64,000 nt of DNA from Metabacillus malikii (GCF_030813355.1 NZ_JAUSUD010000009.1:62001-126000); one strand, 5' to 3'; shown: positions 9,200 through 18,924, counted from the stretch's first letter. Numbers and translations are program-made. The notes: generated by a model from the letters alone, not told the origin.

Positions 9200-9439
9200 T
9201 AGCCACCTCCAAGGTTTTTTCAACTGAATAGTAGTGATATATCCGATTTTGCTGTTGGCTTTTTTATTTCGAATAAAAATTCGAGCAATAAAAAAGTGTG
9301 GATGCACAATACACCCACACTACGATTATATTCGTTAAAAGATCATCGTAACCTGGCAACTACAAAACGGATGTGTCAATCAGGTGAGAAGCGGGTGCTT
9401 CTGCTTTATCATATAATAGACTATTCAATTACCTTGCAA
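9200..9439 (-). promoter_or_regulatory. L20-responsive leader of infC-rpmI-rplT
   Basis: About 240 nt of leader between promoter and infC. It contains a GAAGCACCCGCTTC hairpin-forming segment (about 9388-9405), sequence that could form an alternative pairing, and the attenuator at 9287-9321. By analogy with B. subtilis, L20 binding should favour the terminator. The L20 site itself cannot be drawn by eye with confidence. Confidence 0.7.
9287..9321 (-). terminator. Attenuator hairpin of the L20-type leader
   Basis: On the minus strand, AGTGTGGGTGTATTGTGCAT then CCACACT then TTTTTTATT: a full intrinsic terminator lying before infC inside its own transcript. This is the architecture of the L20-controlled leader of B. 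subtilis infC-rpmI-rplT. Confidence 0.8.
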
Positions 9440-9468
9440 ATTATATCATTACTACAAAGATTTTGCAA
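9440..9468 (-). promoter_or_regulatory. SigA promoter of infC-rpmI-rplT
   Basis: Minus strand: TTGCAA (9468-9463), 17-nt spacer, perfect TATAAT (9445-9440). Confidence 0.8.
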
Positions 9469-9579
9469 GTAGAGCATTGCTTTTTTAACAACAAAATTAA
9501 TTCTATCAAAAGGTTTCATTTCTAGCAAGTCTTTTTTTATAAGTATTTGAAATGTTTATTTTCATAGTGTTTTTTAATT

Positions 9580-9705
9580 AGGCTGTTTTCGAAGACATTG
9601 TTGCTTTATACATAGTTAGCATTTTGGGTTGGTCTCCTCTTGCAGTACTCACGGGTAGCCGGGTGGGTGGTGAGCCTGTCTCATTGCAATCTCTTATAAT
9701 GAGTA
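9580..9705. repeat. Dispersed intergenic element, copy 1 (partial)
   Basis: Starts AGGCTGTTTTCGAAGACATTG, shares the block TGCAGTACTC (9641-9650) and the exact 20-mer GGGTGGGTGGTGAGCCTGTC (9661-9680) with the copy at 35489-35652. The far terminal repeat is missing. It lies between the thrS stop and the infC promoter; I see no gene in it. Confidence 0.75.
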
Positions 9706-9753
9706 TCACCATCCCCACTTCATTTGTCAGTCAATTGCCATAATAGCTTTAGC

Positions 9754-11691
9754 TTATTTTTTTATCTCATTTAAGATAGCTTGTTTAAATTGCTCAAAAG
9801 GAACAGTTTCTGATTTTTGTTCACCGTATTTTCGCACATTTACGGCATTTTCAGTAATTTCATTATCACCTACAACGAGCATGTAAGGGATTTTTTGCAT
9901 TTGTGATTCACGGATTTTATAACCAATTTTTTCATCTCTAGAATCCAATTCAACACGTAGCCCAGCTTCCTGTAGCTGCTCTTGAACCTGTTTTGCGTAA
10001 TCTAGATGAATTGCTGGCGAAACCGGAATGACTTGAACTTGTACAGGTGCAAGCCATGTCGGGAATGCTCCTTTATATTCTTCAATTAAGAATGCAACAA
10101 AGCGTTCCATTGTTGATACAACACCACGGTGAATAACAACAGGACGATGTTGTTTTCCATCCTCACCGACATAAGTTAAATCAAATCGCTCTGGAAGTAA
10201 GAAGTCTAATTGAACAGTTGAAAGTGTTTCATCTTTGCCTAATGCAGTTCTTACTTGAACATCAAGCTTAGGACCGTAGAATGCCGCTTCTCCCTCTGCT
10301 TCATAGTAGTCATGACCTAGCTCATCCATTGCATCTTTTAACATACCTTGTGCCTTTTCCCACATTGCATCGTCATCATAATACTTTTCTTTATCCTCAG
10401 GATCGCGGTAAGAAAGTCTAAAAGAATATTCTTCAATTCCGAAATCTTTATAAACAGCTTCTACTAAGCGAACAACACGAATAAATTCATCTTTAATCTG
10501 GTCAGGACGTACAAAGATATGTGCATCATTTAATGTCATCCCACGAACACGTTGTAAACCTGTTAATGCTCCAGACATTTCATAGCGGTGCATTGTCCCG
10601 AGTTCTGCAATACGAATTGGTAATTCGCGGTAGCTATGAATATCATTTTTATAAATCATCATATGGTGTGGACAGTTCATTGGACGGAGAACTAAGTCTT
10701 CATTATCCATTTCCATAATCGGGAACATATCTTCTTGATAATGCTGCCAGTGCCCAGAAGTTTTATATAATTCTACATTTGCCAATACAGGTGTATAAAC
10801 GTGCTGATAGCCAAGACGCTCTTCCTTGTCAACGATGTAACGCTCGACAATGCGGCGGATTGTTGCACCTTTTGGCAACCATAGTGGTAAGCCTTGTCCA
10901 ACCTTTTGATTAGTTGTAAATAAGCTTAATTCTTTCCCAATCTTACGGTGGTCACGTTCTTTTGCTTCTTCAAGAATTCGCATATGCTCATCTAAATCAG
11001 CCTTTTTAAAAAATGCAGTTCCATAAATACGTTGAAGCATTTTGTTTTTACTATCACCACGCCAGTATGCTCCAGCAACGCTTAATAGTTTAAATTCTTT
11101 AATTTTCCCAGTTGAAGGGAGATGAACACCCCGACATAAATCGAAGAACTCACCTTGCTCATAAATTGAAACTGTCTCACCTTCTGGAATTGCTTCTAAA
11201 AGCTCAAGTTTTAAAGGATCCTGTAATTCCTCATAGCGCTGTTTTGCTTCTTCACGGCTCACTTCAACACGAGTAATTTCTAGGTTTTCATTGACGATTT
11301 TCTTCATTTCCTTTTCGATAGCAGGTAAATCCTCAGGTGTAATGGCACGCTCCATATCGATGTCATAGTAGAAGCCACTTTCGATAACTGGACCAATTCC
11401 AAGTTTAATTGATTCATCTTTGAATAGGCGTTTAATTGCTTGTGCCATTAAATGTGCAGTTGAATGGCGTAAAATTTCTAACGCGTCATTACTATCTTGT
11501 GTAACGATCTCAATTTTGCCACTTTCTTTTATAGGTGCTCGCAAGTCAATAAGATTCCCGTCTAATTTTCCAGCAAGGGATTTCTTTTTTAACCCAGGGC
11601 TAATGGATGCAGCAACTTCTTCTGTTGTTGTTCCAGCTGCAAACTCCTTTACAGCACCGTCTGGAAATTCAAGTTTTAATACATCTGACAT
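9754..11691 (-). CDS. thrS: Threonyl-tRNA synthetase
   Basis: Charges tRNA-Thr. 645 residues in the standard order: TGS domain 1-62; N2 editing domain with the HxxxH pair H76/H80 in LRHSTAHLM; class II core with Zn-binding Cys in [15 protein letters not shown] (about 330-345) and motif 3 at [11 protein letters not shown]; and a C-terminal anticodon-binding domain (about 545-645). ATG with a GGAG-type site. Single-gene unit controlled by an upstream T-box. Confidence 0.98.
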   Translation of the reverse strand: MSDVLKLEFPDGAVKEFAAGTTTEEVAASISPGLKKKSLAGKLDGNLIDLRAPIKESGKIEIVTQDSNDALEILRHSTAHLMAQAIKRLFKDESIKLGIGPVIESGFYYDIDMERAITPEDLPAIEKEMKKIVNENLEITRVEVSREEAKQRYEELQDPLKLELLEAIPEGETVSIYEQGEFFDLCRGVHLPSTGKIKEFKLLSVAGAYWRGDSKNKMLQRIYGTAFFKKADLDEHMRILEEAKERDHRKIGKELSLFTTNQKVGQGLPLWLPKGATIRRIVERYIVDKEERLGYQHVYTPVLANVELYKTSGHWQHYQEDMFPIMEMDNEDLVLRPMNCPHHMMIYKNDIHSYRELPIRIAELGTMHRYEMSGALTGLQRVRGMTLNDAHIFVRPDQIKDEFIRVVRLVEAVYKDFGIEEYSFRLSYRDPEDKEKYYDDDAMWEKAQGMLKDAMDELGHDYYEAEGEAAFYGPKLDVQVRTALGKDETLSTVQLDFLLPERFDLTYVGEDGKQHRPVVIHRGVVSTMERFVAFLIEEYKGAFPTWLAPVQVQVIPVSPAIHLDYAKQVQEQLQEAGLRVELDSRDEKIGYKIRESQMQKIPYMLVVGDNEITENAVNVRKYGEQKSETVPFEQFKQAILNEIKK

Positions 11692-11774
11692 TGCTTATCT
11701 CTCCTTTTAGCTTAAATTCTTCATATTTTATCGATAACCAATCCTCTACCTGTAAGGCTTCATCTAACAATGGG

Positions 11775-12065
11775 CAAAAAAATAAACCCGTCCCCTATAA
11801 AAGGGACGAGTTTTTACTCTTGTCAATGGATCGTGGTTCCACCCTTATTCCCAAATTTAAAAACACATACATAAATTTGGCTTAAAAATCGATAACGGGA
11901 AGACCGTCAGTTATTACTAAGTGAACTGTTCACAACTGAAGTTTAAAGGTGGTAAGATCGATAATCGTGTTAGGAAGGTCACAGCAATCCTTCCCTCTCT
12001 TGGAACCGTATTGTCAATCTCTTGTCCTTATCATAACTGTTAGAATGATTGGTTATTTTCAATTA
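11775..12065 (-). promoter_or_regulatory. T-box leader of thrS
   Basis: On the minus strand the canonical AGGGTGGAACCACG (11845-11832) is followed by the terminator AACTCGTCCC-TTTTATA-GGGGACGGGTTT plus T run (11812-11776). The leader upstream is about 220 nt with several stems. A Thr ACC triplet at 11953-11951 is a possible specifier, but I could not fold Stem I by eye, so that assignment is tentative. Confidence 0.9.
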
Positions 12066-12070
12066 ATCAT

Positions 12071-12099
12071 ATTATAAAGATTCTTATTTCAAAAATCAA
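12071..12099 (-). promoter_or_regulatory. SigA promoter of thrS
   Basis: Minus strand: TTGATT (12099-12094), 17-nt spacer, perfect TATAAT (12076-12071), just upstream of the T-box leader and overlapping the region right after the ytxC stop. Confidence 0.75.
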
Positions 12100-12111
12100 G
12101 CAAGAATCGAA

Positions 12112-12945
12112 TCAAACCTTAAATGCACAGAGCTTATGTATGCTTACACGTTCTTGGAATACGTTTTGAACGGTTTGGACCATTCCATCAAACGGGTCGT
12201 CTGTATAAAAAGTGATTTGTTTCGGTGCAATAGAAACGATTGGGCCTAAAAGGTTTGAATCGACATACATTGGATGCTGTGCGATAAACGTTTCATCTAA
12301 ATTTGATTTTAGCTCATCATCACTGATTTCTTTTTGTTGATCATTAAATACTTTATACGTATTTGAATTACTTTCATGAACAATTGATAACTGCTCGATT
12401 TTACATTCTCTTTTTTCAAGTAGTTCGCGTAAATTTTGGATAAAATTTTGGTAATCTTGTTCAAGTTTATACTCTTCAATCGCTACTTCTACTACTTCAC
12501 GTAAACGATATGCGTATTCACGAAGGCGAAATTTCTCAAATGAAGCAAAACTGAAAAATAAATCTGGCCTTAGAAACTGTTCAAGTGTATCCTTTAGAAT
12601 TTCTTCACGATGGGTGAATTCTTGAATTCCAGGTATATCTTTGCGCTCACCTTCAATAATTGACTGTGCAATATGGAGAATTTGTTGTTGTTCTTCATCA
12701 TCTGTAAAGTAATAGTCTTCATGTATCATCGACAACATCATATGGTGTTCTTTATGGTTTACAATAAATTGTACAATACCTGGTATGACTAAGCCTTCTA
12801 ACGAACGGTCCCAAATCTTCGGAATAATTTTGACGCATCGTTGGTTAACTAATTGAAGTTCTGATTCAAACCCTTTACATAATGAATGAAAGATAGAATA
12901 AATTACTTTTGCCTCTTTCGGAGACTTTAATAAAATCTCGAGCAT
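12112..12945 (-). CDS. ytxC: Sporulation-associated protein YtxC
   Basis: 277 residues from ATG 12945 (MLEILLKSPKEAK), chosen because a GGGGGG site lies 6-8 nt upstream; an upstream start at 12972 lacks one. No membrane segment. The C-terminal half contains the YtxC block with FLRPDLFFSFASFEKFRLREY and IEEYKLEQDYQNFI. Its place between dnaI and thrS is that of B. subtilis ytxC, a putative sporulation protein without known biochemistry. Family recognition is by sequence and synteny. Confidence 0.85.
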   Translation of the reverse strand: MLEILLKSPKEAKVIYSIFHSLCKGFESELQLVNQRCVKIIPKIWDRSLEGLVIPGIVQFIVNHKEHHMMLSMIHEDYYFTDDEEQQQILHIAQSIIEGERKDIPGIQEFTHREEILKDTLEQFLRPDLFFSFASFEKFRLREYAYRLREVVEVAIEEYKLEQDYQNFIQNLRELLEKRECKIEQLSIVHESNSNTYKVFNDQQKEISDDELKSNLDETFIAQHPMYVDSNLLGPIVSIAPKQITFYTDDPFDGMVQTVQNVFQERVSIHKLCAFKV

Positions 12946-13084
12946 GATTGTCCCCCCTATTTGCCAACACATGTTTCATGTATATGGGGGAATGGAGGAA
13001 TTTAGAAGTAATAATTTGTTTTGTATGGTGCATGGAAAAGATTAATGAGATGAGTAGGAAAACGGGGGCGGTTTTAAATACTAT

Positions 13085-13121
13085 AAAAAAACGGCAAAGT
13101 CCAGTTTCAGACTTGCCGTTT
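13085..13121 (-). terminator. Terminator of the nrdR-dnaB-dnaI operon
   Basis: On the minus strand, AAACGGCAAGTCTGAAACTGGACTTTGCCGTTT followed by TTTTATAG, directly after the dnaI stop. Confidence 0.85.
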
Positions 13122-13127
13122 GTTCTT

Positions 13128-14075
13128 TTACATATCTCTTCGATTTTTACCTATTAACTCAATCGGAATCGCCATATGTTTTATCCGCTCCATAATACGT
13201 GCTGCCTTGACTGGCTCCTCTTCTCCACGTTGTGAGATAGATAGATGGTGTTGTAATTGTTTTAAGTTAAAATTTGATGAGAAAAATGTTGGTAAATTTT
13301 CTAGCATCCGATATTGTAAAATAGTCCCGAGAATTTCGTCTCTAGACCAACTAGACATTGCTTCAGCACCAATATCATCGAGCATAAGGACCGGGATTTT
13401 TTTCACTGCTTCTATTTTCTCATCCAGTGAGGAATCTTGAAATGACCCTTTTAATTCCCGCATAAACTCAGGAACATACACTAGCATTGATGACACTTTA
13501 TGTGAAGCTAGTTCATTCGCAATTGCTCCTAGTATATATGTTTTTCCTACACCGAAAGAACCGTGTAAATATAAGCCTTTTGCACGTTTACCGTTATTAT
13601 ATTGTTCAACAAAATCTTGGGCTAACCCAATAACTTTTAGTCTAGTTGGGTCATCGACATCGATCTCCTCAAATTGAGCTTCTAAAATATCCTTTGGAAT
13701 ATACATGCTTTTTATTAATAAAGCATGCTTTTTCCGCTCATCATGGATTTCCTTTGAAGGACATTTTTCATACTGAATATTAATCATTTTACCTTCTATC
13801 ACAAGCTTAGGGTGATATCCCTCAAGTAAATTTTTACATTCAGAAAGAGATGGACAGTCATGACAGTTTTTACTTTGATTGACAAATTCAAAAAGCTTTA
13901 CTAAACTTCTGTCGATCATTCCATCTTCTATTTCTGCAGCATGATTCGTGATAAAAGATTGAACCTCTGGATTGTTTAATACTTGATTTTTAAGATGATT
14001 ATAACGTGATTGGAAATCAGGGCGATTCGTTAAATTTTTGAAAGAATTTCTCATATGTTCCAATGTGTTCACCAC
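13128..14075 (-). CDS. dnaI: Primosomal protein DnaI, helicase loader ATPase
   Basis: AAA+ loader that, with DnaB, places the DnaC helicase at origins and restart sites. 315 residues. The N-terminal helicase-binding domain has the Cys cluster CHDCPSLSEC (about 69-78), matching the zinc site of B. subtilis DnaI. The C-terminal ATPase has Walker A GSFGVGKTYILGA and Walker B VLMLDDIGAE, then a sensor-like FFSSNF. The start is at tandem GTGs (14075/14072); AGGAAG lies just upstream, so either may be used. It follows dnaB by 17 nt. Confidence 0.95.
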   Translation of the reverse strand: MVNTLEHMRNSFKNLTNRPDFQSRYNHLKNQVLNNPEVQSFITNHAAEIEDGMIDRSLVKLFEFVNQSKNCHDCPSLSECKNLLEGYHPKLVIEGKMINIQYEKCPSKEIHDERKKHALLIKSMYIPKDILEAQFEEIDVDDPTRLKVIGLAQDFVEQYNNGKRAKGLYLHGSFGVGKTYILGAIANELASHKVSSMLVYVPEFMRELKGSFQDSSLDEKIEAVKKIPVLMLDDIGAEAMSSWSRDEILGTILQYRMLENLPTFFSSNFNLKQLQHHLSISQRGEEEPVKAARIMERIKHMAIPIELIGKNRRDM

Positions 14076-14092
14076 ACTTCCTAGTAAGGGGT

Positions 14093-15547
14093 TTAATTTT
14101 GTGTATTGTTTGTATCCTTATATTTTTTGATACGGTCTAATAGCTTCCTTTTTTCAGCTTCGAATTTTTCTTGTTCAATTTGGCTTGATGTAGCTTCCTT
14201 TGTATCTGCAGGTTCTTTTTGCTCTGTTATACTATCATCTTCACTTAACCAAGCAGGAAGCATTTCTTTTCGAATCGGCTTCTTTTTATAGTTTGTTTGT
14301 TTTTTATTTGTCTTTTCCTCTGCCCATTGCTGATATTGCCGGTGTTCATTTTTGGCAAGCTCCATCGCTGCTCTAACAGTTGTAATTTGCTTTCTAACCC
14401 AATGGCTAGCGATTTTTTGTACATATGCTTTCGTCAGTTTCATATCTGTTTTTAACATGACGTAATAGATTAACACATTGACAACACCTGGCTGTAATTT
14501 TTGCTGTAACATAACTTCTTCAATGATTTGCAAATCACCAACACTAGGGTTTAGTCCACCAGATACATCTGTTAAAAATTGCCGAGGAGAGATTGTCTCA
14601 AGCTGATAAATCATTTCTTCCTCTTGCGTCCTTGTCTTTGTTTCATCAACGGTTCTTAACGGAAGAGGCTGTACCTTGTCCAATAAAGCAGGCAACTCAT
14701 CACCATATTTAAATTGATACCAATCCCTTGCTGATTTCCGTAACTGTTCAATATCGATTTCATCATATTGATTAATACTATTCATTAATACATTTTTCAT
14801 TTCAACTGCATCAATACCGTATAAATAGGATAATTTTTTTATTACCTCTTTTACAGATGCAGTAATGGCACGAGTCGGAATAATCGATTCAGATAAGCCT
14901 GAAAAAAATAAGTCAAAATTAAAGACATCATCAGCTATTTCAATTGATGCACGTTTTTCCGTTTGCATAAATTCTCGTTCTGTTGATAAGGTTAAGTCAT
15001 TTAATGTTTCTTTATTAATCTTCGCAATCATATTTGCTGATTGATTTGAATCAAAAATGTCGTTAAAACTGCGTGTAATATCCTTCATATCTTTATCAAT
15101 TTTCTCATCGGAAAAGAACTCTTTTAGTTGTAAATATTTCGTTTTACCTACACGGTTATAAAGATAGATGTTAAGCACACCATCTTGAAAAAATTCATCA
15201 GGTCTTAATGGCGCCTGTAATTCGTATAGATATGACTTTATTTCATCAGTTTCTTTCATATATGACTTTAACAAACCTAACCCTTCAAGCTTCAATCTTT
15301 CTTGATAAATTTCCCGTAAATTAGATTGCATTGTCGTCATTAAACTATGGTGTGTTGAATCCACGCCCCAGAGGCGGTTCTGCTCAAGCTCCCCCCATAA
15401 TGTCATATAGAGGCTAAAACCTTTTGAACCTATTAGCGGCTGATATAATAACGTTAAAATTTTTCTGTCTAAATCTTGAAGGATAGAACTACTCTTTACT
15501 ATATACCGATCGATAGCTAGCAACTCTTTCCAATGCTGTTGTTCCAT
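14093..15547 (-). CDS. dnaB: Replication initiation and membrane attachment protein DnaB
   Basis: Firmicute DnaB, which is not the replicative helicase. It acts with DnaD and DnaI to load helicase and links the origin to the membrane. 484 residues from ATG 15547 (MEQQHWKELLAIDRY); B. subtilis has 472. The N-terminal DDBH1 winged-helix region (LYQPLIGSKGFSLYMTLWGELEQNR, here split for length) is clear, and the second domain carries YYVMLKTDMKLTKAYVQKI. The C-terminal 90 residues are charged and low complexity. An in-frame start at 15610 exists but lacks homology; AAAGGG/TTTTAGGG precedes 15547. Confidence 0.93.
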   Translation of the reverse strand: MEQQHWKELLAIDRYIVKSSSILQDLDRKILTLLYQPLIGSKGFSLYMTLWGELEQNRLWGVDSTHHSLMTTMQSNLREIYQERLKLEGLGLLKSYMKETDEIKSYLYELQAPLRPDEFFQDGVLNIYLYNRVGKTKYLQLKEFFSDEKIDKDMKDITRSFNDIFDSNQSANMIAKINKETLNDLTLSTEREFMQTEKRASIEIADDVFNFDLFFSGLSESIIPTRAITASVKEVIKKLSYLYGIDAVEMKNVLMNSINQYDEIDIEQLRKSARDWYQFKYGDELPALLDKVQPLPLRTVDETKTRTQEEEMIYQLETISPRQFLTDVSGGLNPSVGDLQIIEEVMLQQKLQPGVVNVLIYYVMLKTDMKLTKAYVQKIASHWVRKQITTVRAAMELAKNEHRQYQQWAEEKTNKKQTNYKKKPIRKEMLPAWLSEDDSITEQKEPADTKEATSSQIEQEKFEAEKRKLLDRIKKYKDTNNTQN

Positions 15548-15631
15548 CCCTAAAACCCTTTCTTTAAGCCTATTCTCTATTGAAAAAAGAGCTAGAAGAT
15601 GTTTCTTCATGAGCTCTCATTTTTCACATAA

Positions 15632-16090
15632 CTATTTAACCTTTTTTATTAAATCAGACAGTTCTTCAATAAATACATTAATATCTTTAAATTGTCGATA
15701 GACAGAGGCAAACCGTACGTAGGCTACCTCATCAACTTTCGCTAGCCTGTCCATCACCATCTCACCGACTAATTCACTATTAACTTCTGATACACCTTGA
15801 TTTCGAAGTTCTTTTTCTATATCATGGACAATGTCTTCTAGCTTTTGTAGAGGGACTGGACGTTTTTCACAGGCCCTAATAAGCCCTCTTAATATCTTAT
15901 CACGGCTAAACTCTTCTCTGGTACCTTCTTTTTTCACAACAATTAATGGAATTTCTTCCACCTTTTCGAAGGTTGTGAATCGAAATAGACACTCTTCACA
16001 TTCCCTTCGACGTCTTATTGCTCTACTATCATCAACAGGCCTTGAGTCAAGGACTCTCGTTCCGTTATGCTGACATGAAGGACATCTCAT
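15632..16090 (-). CDS. nrdR: Transcriptional repressor NrdR
   Basis: ATP/dATP-sensing zinc-finger repressor of ribonucleotide reductase genes. 152 residues from ATG 16090 ([10 protein letters not shown]) with GGAG 8 nt upstream. The zinc ribbon uses C3, C6, C31 and C34. The ATP-cone follows ([20 protein letters not shown], about 48-67) with the rest to about 140. It heads the dnaB-dnaI set as in B. subtilis (ytcG). No NrdR box was identified here, and no nrd genes lie in the window. Confidence 0.95.
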   Translation of the reverse strand: MRCPSCQHNGTRVLDSRPVDDSRAIRRRRECEECLFRFTTFEKVEEIPLIVVKKEGTREEFSRDKILRGLIRACEKRPVPLQKLEDIVHDIEKELRNQGVSEVNSELVGEMVMDRLAKVDEVAYVRFASVYRQFKDINVFIEELSDLIKKVK

Positions 16091-16123
16091 CTTACCAGCT
16101 CCATTCAAAATGTCAAGTTTCTA

Positions 16124-16519
16124 CTAATTACTTCTACTAGTCCCGATAAAATTTTCCTTTTTATCAAGCTTACTATATAGATTTAATATTACCTTTCTAC
16201 TATAACCAAAGTCTGTTGGTAAGAATGTATCTGTTGTTACGGTAAAATCAACAGCTGTTTCAATCGGACGAACCGATACAATTGTCACGACTAAAAAAGC
16301 TTTTCTTGGTGAGGTGATGTTTACACTCATTTCGCCCCGTTCTTCAGAAATGGAAGTAATCGTCATCCCTGGTGTTTGTTCAATTAATTCTTTTACTGAT
16401 TGTACTGCTTTTTTATATGTAAGTTTGTAATAATGACTTTGTAAATTAGGGTTGTAATGCTTTTCTCTTGTTTCCTGATGTGTACTGAAGAAATCTTTTA
16501 CTTTATTTAAAAAACTCAT
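16124..16519 (-). CDS. Conserved cytosolic protein of unknown function
   Basis: 131 residues starting MSFLNKVKDFFSTHQETREK. No membrane segment or signal peptide; predicted alternating strands (MSVNITSPRKAFLVVTIV, AVDFTVTTDTFLPTDFGYSR) suggest a small alpha/beta or beta-rich fold. It lies 33 nt upstream of nrdR in the same direction, so it may share its transcript. I recall similar short proteins at this locus in other Bacillaceae annotated only as cytosolic protein. ATG with GGGAAGGGG upstream. Confidence 0.75.
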   Translation of the reverse strand: MSFLNKVKDFFSTHQETREKHYNPNLQSHYYKLTYKKAVQSVKELIEQTPGMTITSISEERGEMSVNITSPRKAFLVVTIVSVRPIETAVDFTVTTDTFLPTDFGYSRKVILNLYSKLDKKENFIGTSRSN

Positions 16520-16903
16520 TTGTTAAGTTTCCCCTTCCCAGTTAGAAATATTTTCAGACAGTATGATATTCTATTGTTTTTTCTTAAATCTTGGCTGTTA
16601 TTGAGTTCGTTATTAATTATTTGTAATACCTGTCGTTATGGCAGTTACTCTTTTAGTGAAGCTATCATAAATTTAGACATTTCCATTTGCCTCCGGGTAC
16701 TTTACTGTTTACCAATAACGTTAAGTAACACACTGTCCCAAAACTACAAATAATTAGAATAAGCGCTCCTATGTTATCATTCGAGTCGTTAATAATATTT
16801 TACCATACAAACTATGTACTTAGTCTATTGATGAGTTCAGATATTCTTTTAGTACAAATAAAATATATTATCTCTATCATACTGAAAAATTACGACAATA
16901 AAA
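16520..16903. other. AT-rich intergenic region without a recognised gene
   Basis: About 380 nt holding the likely leader of the cytosolic-protein/nrdR/dnaB/dnaI unit. The only notable content is a tiny minus-strand frame at 16645-16680 with a well-spaced CCGGAGG site, described as a finding. Plus-strand frames here are low complexity and not credible. Confidence 0.5.
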
Positions 16904-16935
16904 AGAGGTGCGGAATAAATAATCCAACACCTCTG
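16902..16935 (-). terminator. Terminator of speD
   Basis: Minus strand: AGAGGTG, 17-nt loop region, CACCTCT, then TTTTTATT, starting 14 nt after the speD stop. Confidence 0.75.
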
Positions 16936-16948
16936 TATATTCCATTTA

Positions 16949-17329
16949 TTAAAAGGCTTTTTCATTTACTCGTTTCAGTTCTATCGGACCCTTCCCGCGA
17001 GGAATTTCAACTGTTTCTCTTGTTTGGGCATTTAATGTTTCCGCGATATAGTCAACAGCTACATTTGGATTTAAATCTCCACATGTATAGACATCAATAC
17101 TTGCATAGCCATGCTCAGGAAAACTATGAATGGTTAGATGAGATTCTGAGATGATGACAACACCACTAACTCCTTGTGGCGCAAATTTATGAAAGGCTAC
17201 TTCTCTAACTTCAGCACCCGTTTTAAGCGCGGCCTGAACAAATGTTTTTTCAATAAAATCGATGTCATTAAGTTTCTCAATGTCACATCCCCATAATTCT
17301 GAGATGACGTGTCTACCGATTGTTTCCAT
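16949..17329 (-). CDS. speD: S-adenosylmethionine decarboxylase proenzyme
   Basis: Makes decarboxylated SAM, the aminopropyl donor for spermidine. About 126 residues of the small prokaryotic class 1B type. The self-cleavage site is visible in [15 protein letters not shown]: the Ser after Glu becomes the pyruvoyl group and is residue 63 when started at ATG 17329, the usual number. The catalytic Cys is in DVYTCGD. GGGGGAG lies upstream; an ATG two codons earlier (17335) is nearly as good. Single gene with its own terminator. Confidence 0.95.
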   Translation of the reverse strand: METIGRHVISELWGCDIEKLNDIDFIEKTFVQAALKTGAEVREVAFHKFAPQGVSGVVIISESHLTIHSFPEHGYASIDVYTCGDLNPNVAVDYIAETLNAQTRETVEIPRGKGPIELKRVNEKAF

Positions 17330-17335
17330 GTACAT

Positions 17336-17671
17336 GTCTCCCCCTTTACATATAACGAAATGAATTCTTTGCTAATGGTATACATGGTACTACCACGGGG
17401 GATCGTTAGTCCTAAAGGCCCTAACCCTTAAGTAGCCGACATACCTTGCATTCGTTAAGAAGTTCACGAAAAAGTATACTTTGTTTCAATAGGTTTTGCA
17501 ACTTTGATTAGTTGTATATAAGATCTGTAACCGTTAGGCTCGTACACCATTTACTATTAGTCGTATTTGCTTAATATATTCATGACGAATCCTTCAATAT
17601 GAATAGATTGAAGGATGTGTTGAACGATTAAAAGACCTCCTCATTTGTATTATGAAGAAGGCCCACGCTAC
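17336..17671. other. speD leader/upstream region
   Basis: About 335 nt between coaE and speD. Next to speD the minus strand can form a hairpin GTTAGGGCC-TTTA-GGACTAAC (17408-17428), followed by CGATCCCCCG, without a T run. The coaE terminator lies at the far end. No open frame with a ribosome site. Confidence 0.4.
17633..17666 (-). terminator. Probable terminator of coaE
   Basis: Minus strand: GGGCCTTCTTCAT, short AT loop, ATGAGGAGGTC, then TTTTAA. Imperfect but stable stem about 6 nt after the gene. Confidence 0.55.
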
Positions 17672-18268
17672 TTAATGTATGATATAACTTAAAATGTCAT
17701 GTAGCTGTTTTTTCGTTTCCTCGATTGTTCCATTATTGTTAATCAGTTCATCTGCTAATAATCGTTTTTCTGTTAACGGCATTTGGGATTGAATTCGCAG
17801 TACAGCTTCTTCCTCAGAGAAACCATTTCGTTGCATCAATCGTTTTAATTGGGTTTCTTCATCGACATATACAAGAATTGTTTTATCAACTAAGTAGGTT
17901 AACTTACTTTCAAATAGTAACGGAATATCAAGGACAACCGCATTTGAATGTTTTCGTTTCTCGTCTTCGATCTGTTTCAACATTTCTAATCGAATCGCGG
18001 GGTGGACGATTTCATTTAGCTGAAGGCGCTTCTGTTCACTAGAGAATATTATTTCGCCAAGCTTTCCACGATTGATTTCACCATTATCAAGCAATATATC
18101 TAAACCAAATGTTTCAACTATTTGTTGATATGCCGGTTTTCCAATTTCAACAACTTCCCTTGCAATCACATCTGCATCAATGACACGAATTCCCAACTCT
18201 CGTATCATCTTCGAAACTGTACTCTTCCCACTTGCAATGCCACCAGTTAATCCAAGTACTATCGTCAC
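17672..18268 (-). CDS. coaE: Dephospho-CoA kinase
   Basis: Last step of coenzyme A synthesis: ATP-dependent phosphorylation of the 3'-OH of dephospho-CoA. 198 residues. P-loop [13 protein letters not shown] (5-17), substrate-site [11 protein letters not shown] (about 33-43), and [20 protein letters not shown] in the middle, all family hallmarks. It lies 17 nt downstream of ytaF and continues the polA-mutM-ytaF-coaE row known from B. subtilis. Confidence 0.97.
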   Translation of the reverse strand: MTIVLGLTGGIASGKSTVSKMIRELGIRVIDADVIAREVVEIGKPAYQQIVETFGLDILLDNGEINRGKLGEIIFSSEQKRLQLNEIVHPAIRLEMLKQIEDEKRKHSNAVVLDIPLLFESKLTYLVDKTILVYVDEETQLKRLMQRNGFSEEEAVLRIQSQMPLTEKRLLADELINNNGTIEETKKQLHDILSYIIH

Positions 18269-18285
18269 ATTTTATCCTCCATCTA

Positions 18286-18924
18286 TTATAATTTCCATAC
18301 CCCTATCATAATGAGGATAATCCCTGGGAGGCAAGAAAATTTATTCATCCAAGAAAATTTAGAAAAGATGTTACCTGACCTAATTCCTAACAAAACAAAC
18401 ATCGAACTCATTGCCGCGACTAGTAAGCTCATGATTAATGGGGAGTAACCTAATAAAGCAGCCCCGATTCCAGCTCCAAAGGCATCTAAAGATAAGGCAA
18501 ATCCTAATAAAAATGCCTCGACTCCTGTTATTGTACCAGATTTATCAAAGTCAGCTGACATAGGTTTTCTTAAAATGTTGATGACGATACCTAATGTTTT
18601 AATTTCAAAATTGATTAGTGTCTTTTCAGTCTCCACTTCTTCACTTGTTTCTTTTTCCGGTCTGAAAAATTGATATAGAACCCACGCTCCAATGAGAACT
18701 AAGATAATGCCACCAAGTTTTTCGGTAATCCAAATTGGAAATATTCGTGTTAACAAATCACCAACTACCATTGCAATCAACATTGTAATAGCTGAACAAC
18801 AAGCGATAATGAGGATTGACTTTATAGGAATTGTCATTTTGCGCATACCATACGTAAAACCGACTGAAAAACTATCTAAACTTACTGCGAATGCTAATAA
18901 CAAAAGAGATGCCATTTGAAACAT
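18286..18924 (-). CDS. ytaF: Sporulation membrane protein YtaF
   Basis: MntP-like integral membrane protein, 212 residues with about six hydrophobic segments in two halves (near 4-22, 34-55, 62-84, then 135-155, 158-180, 195-211). Repeated LLAFAVSLDSFSVGF and LLGFALSLDAFGAGIG motifs, each with a membrane Asp, mark the MntP/YtaF family. YtaF is annotated as a sporulation protein; transport function is unproven. Between the halves is a polar loop with an EF-hand-like DFDKSGTITGVEAFLLG stretch. ATG 18924 has GGGGCTAGGG upstream; a second ATG three codons in is possible. Confidence 0.9.
   Translation of the reverse strand: MFQMASLLLLAFAVSLDSFSVGFTYGMRKMTIPIKSILIIACCSAITMLIAMVVGDLLTRIFPIWITEKLGGIILVLIGAWVLYQFFRPEKETSEEVETEKTLINFEIKTLGIVINILRKPMSADFDKSGTITGVEAFLLGFALSLDAFGAGIGAALLGYSPLIMSLLVAAMSSMFVLLGIRSGNIFSKFSWMNKFSCLPGIILIMIGVWKL

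Noticed and set aside
16771-17154. 127-aa plus-strand frame
   Set aside because: Crosses the speD terminator and the speD gene antisense.
17197-17385. 62-aa minus-strand frame upstream of speD
   Set aside because: Overlaps speD out of frame; no independent evidence.
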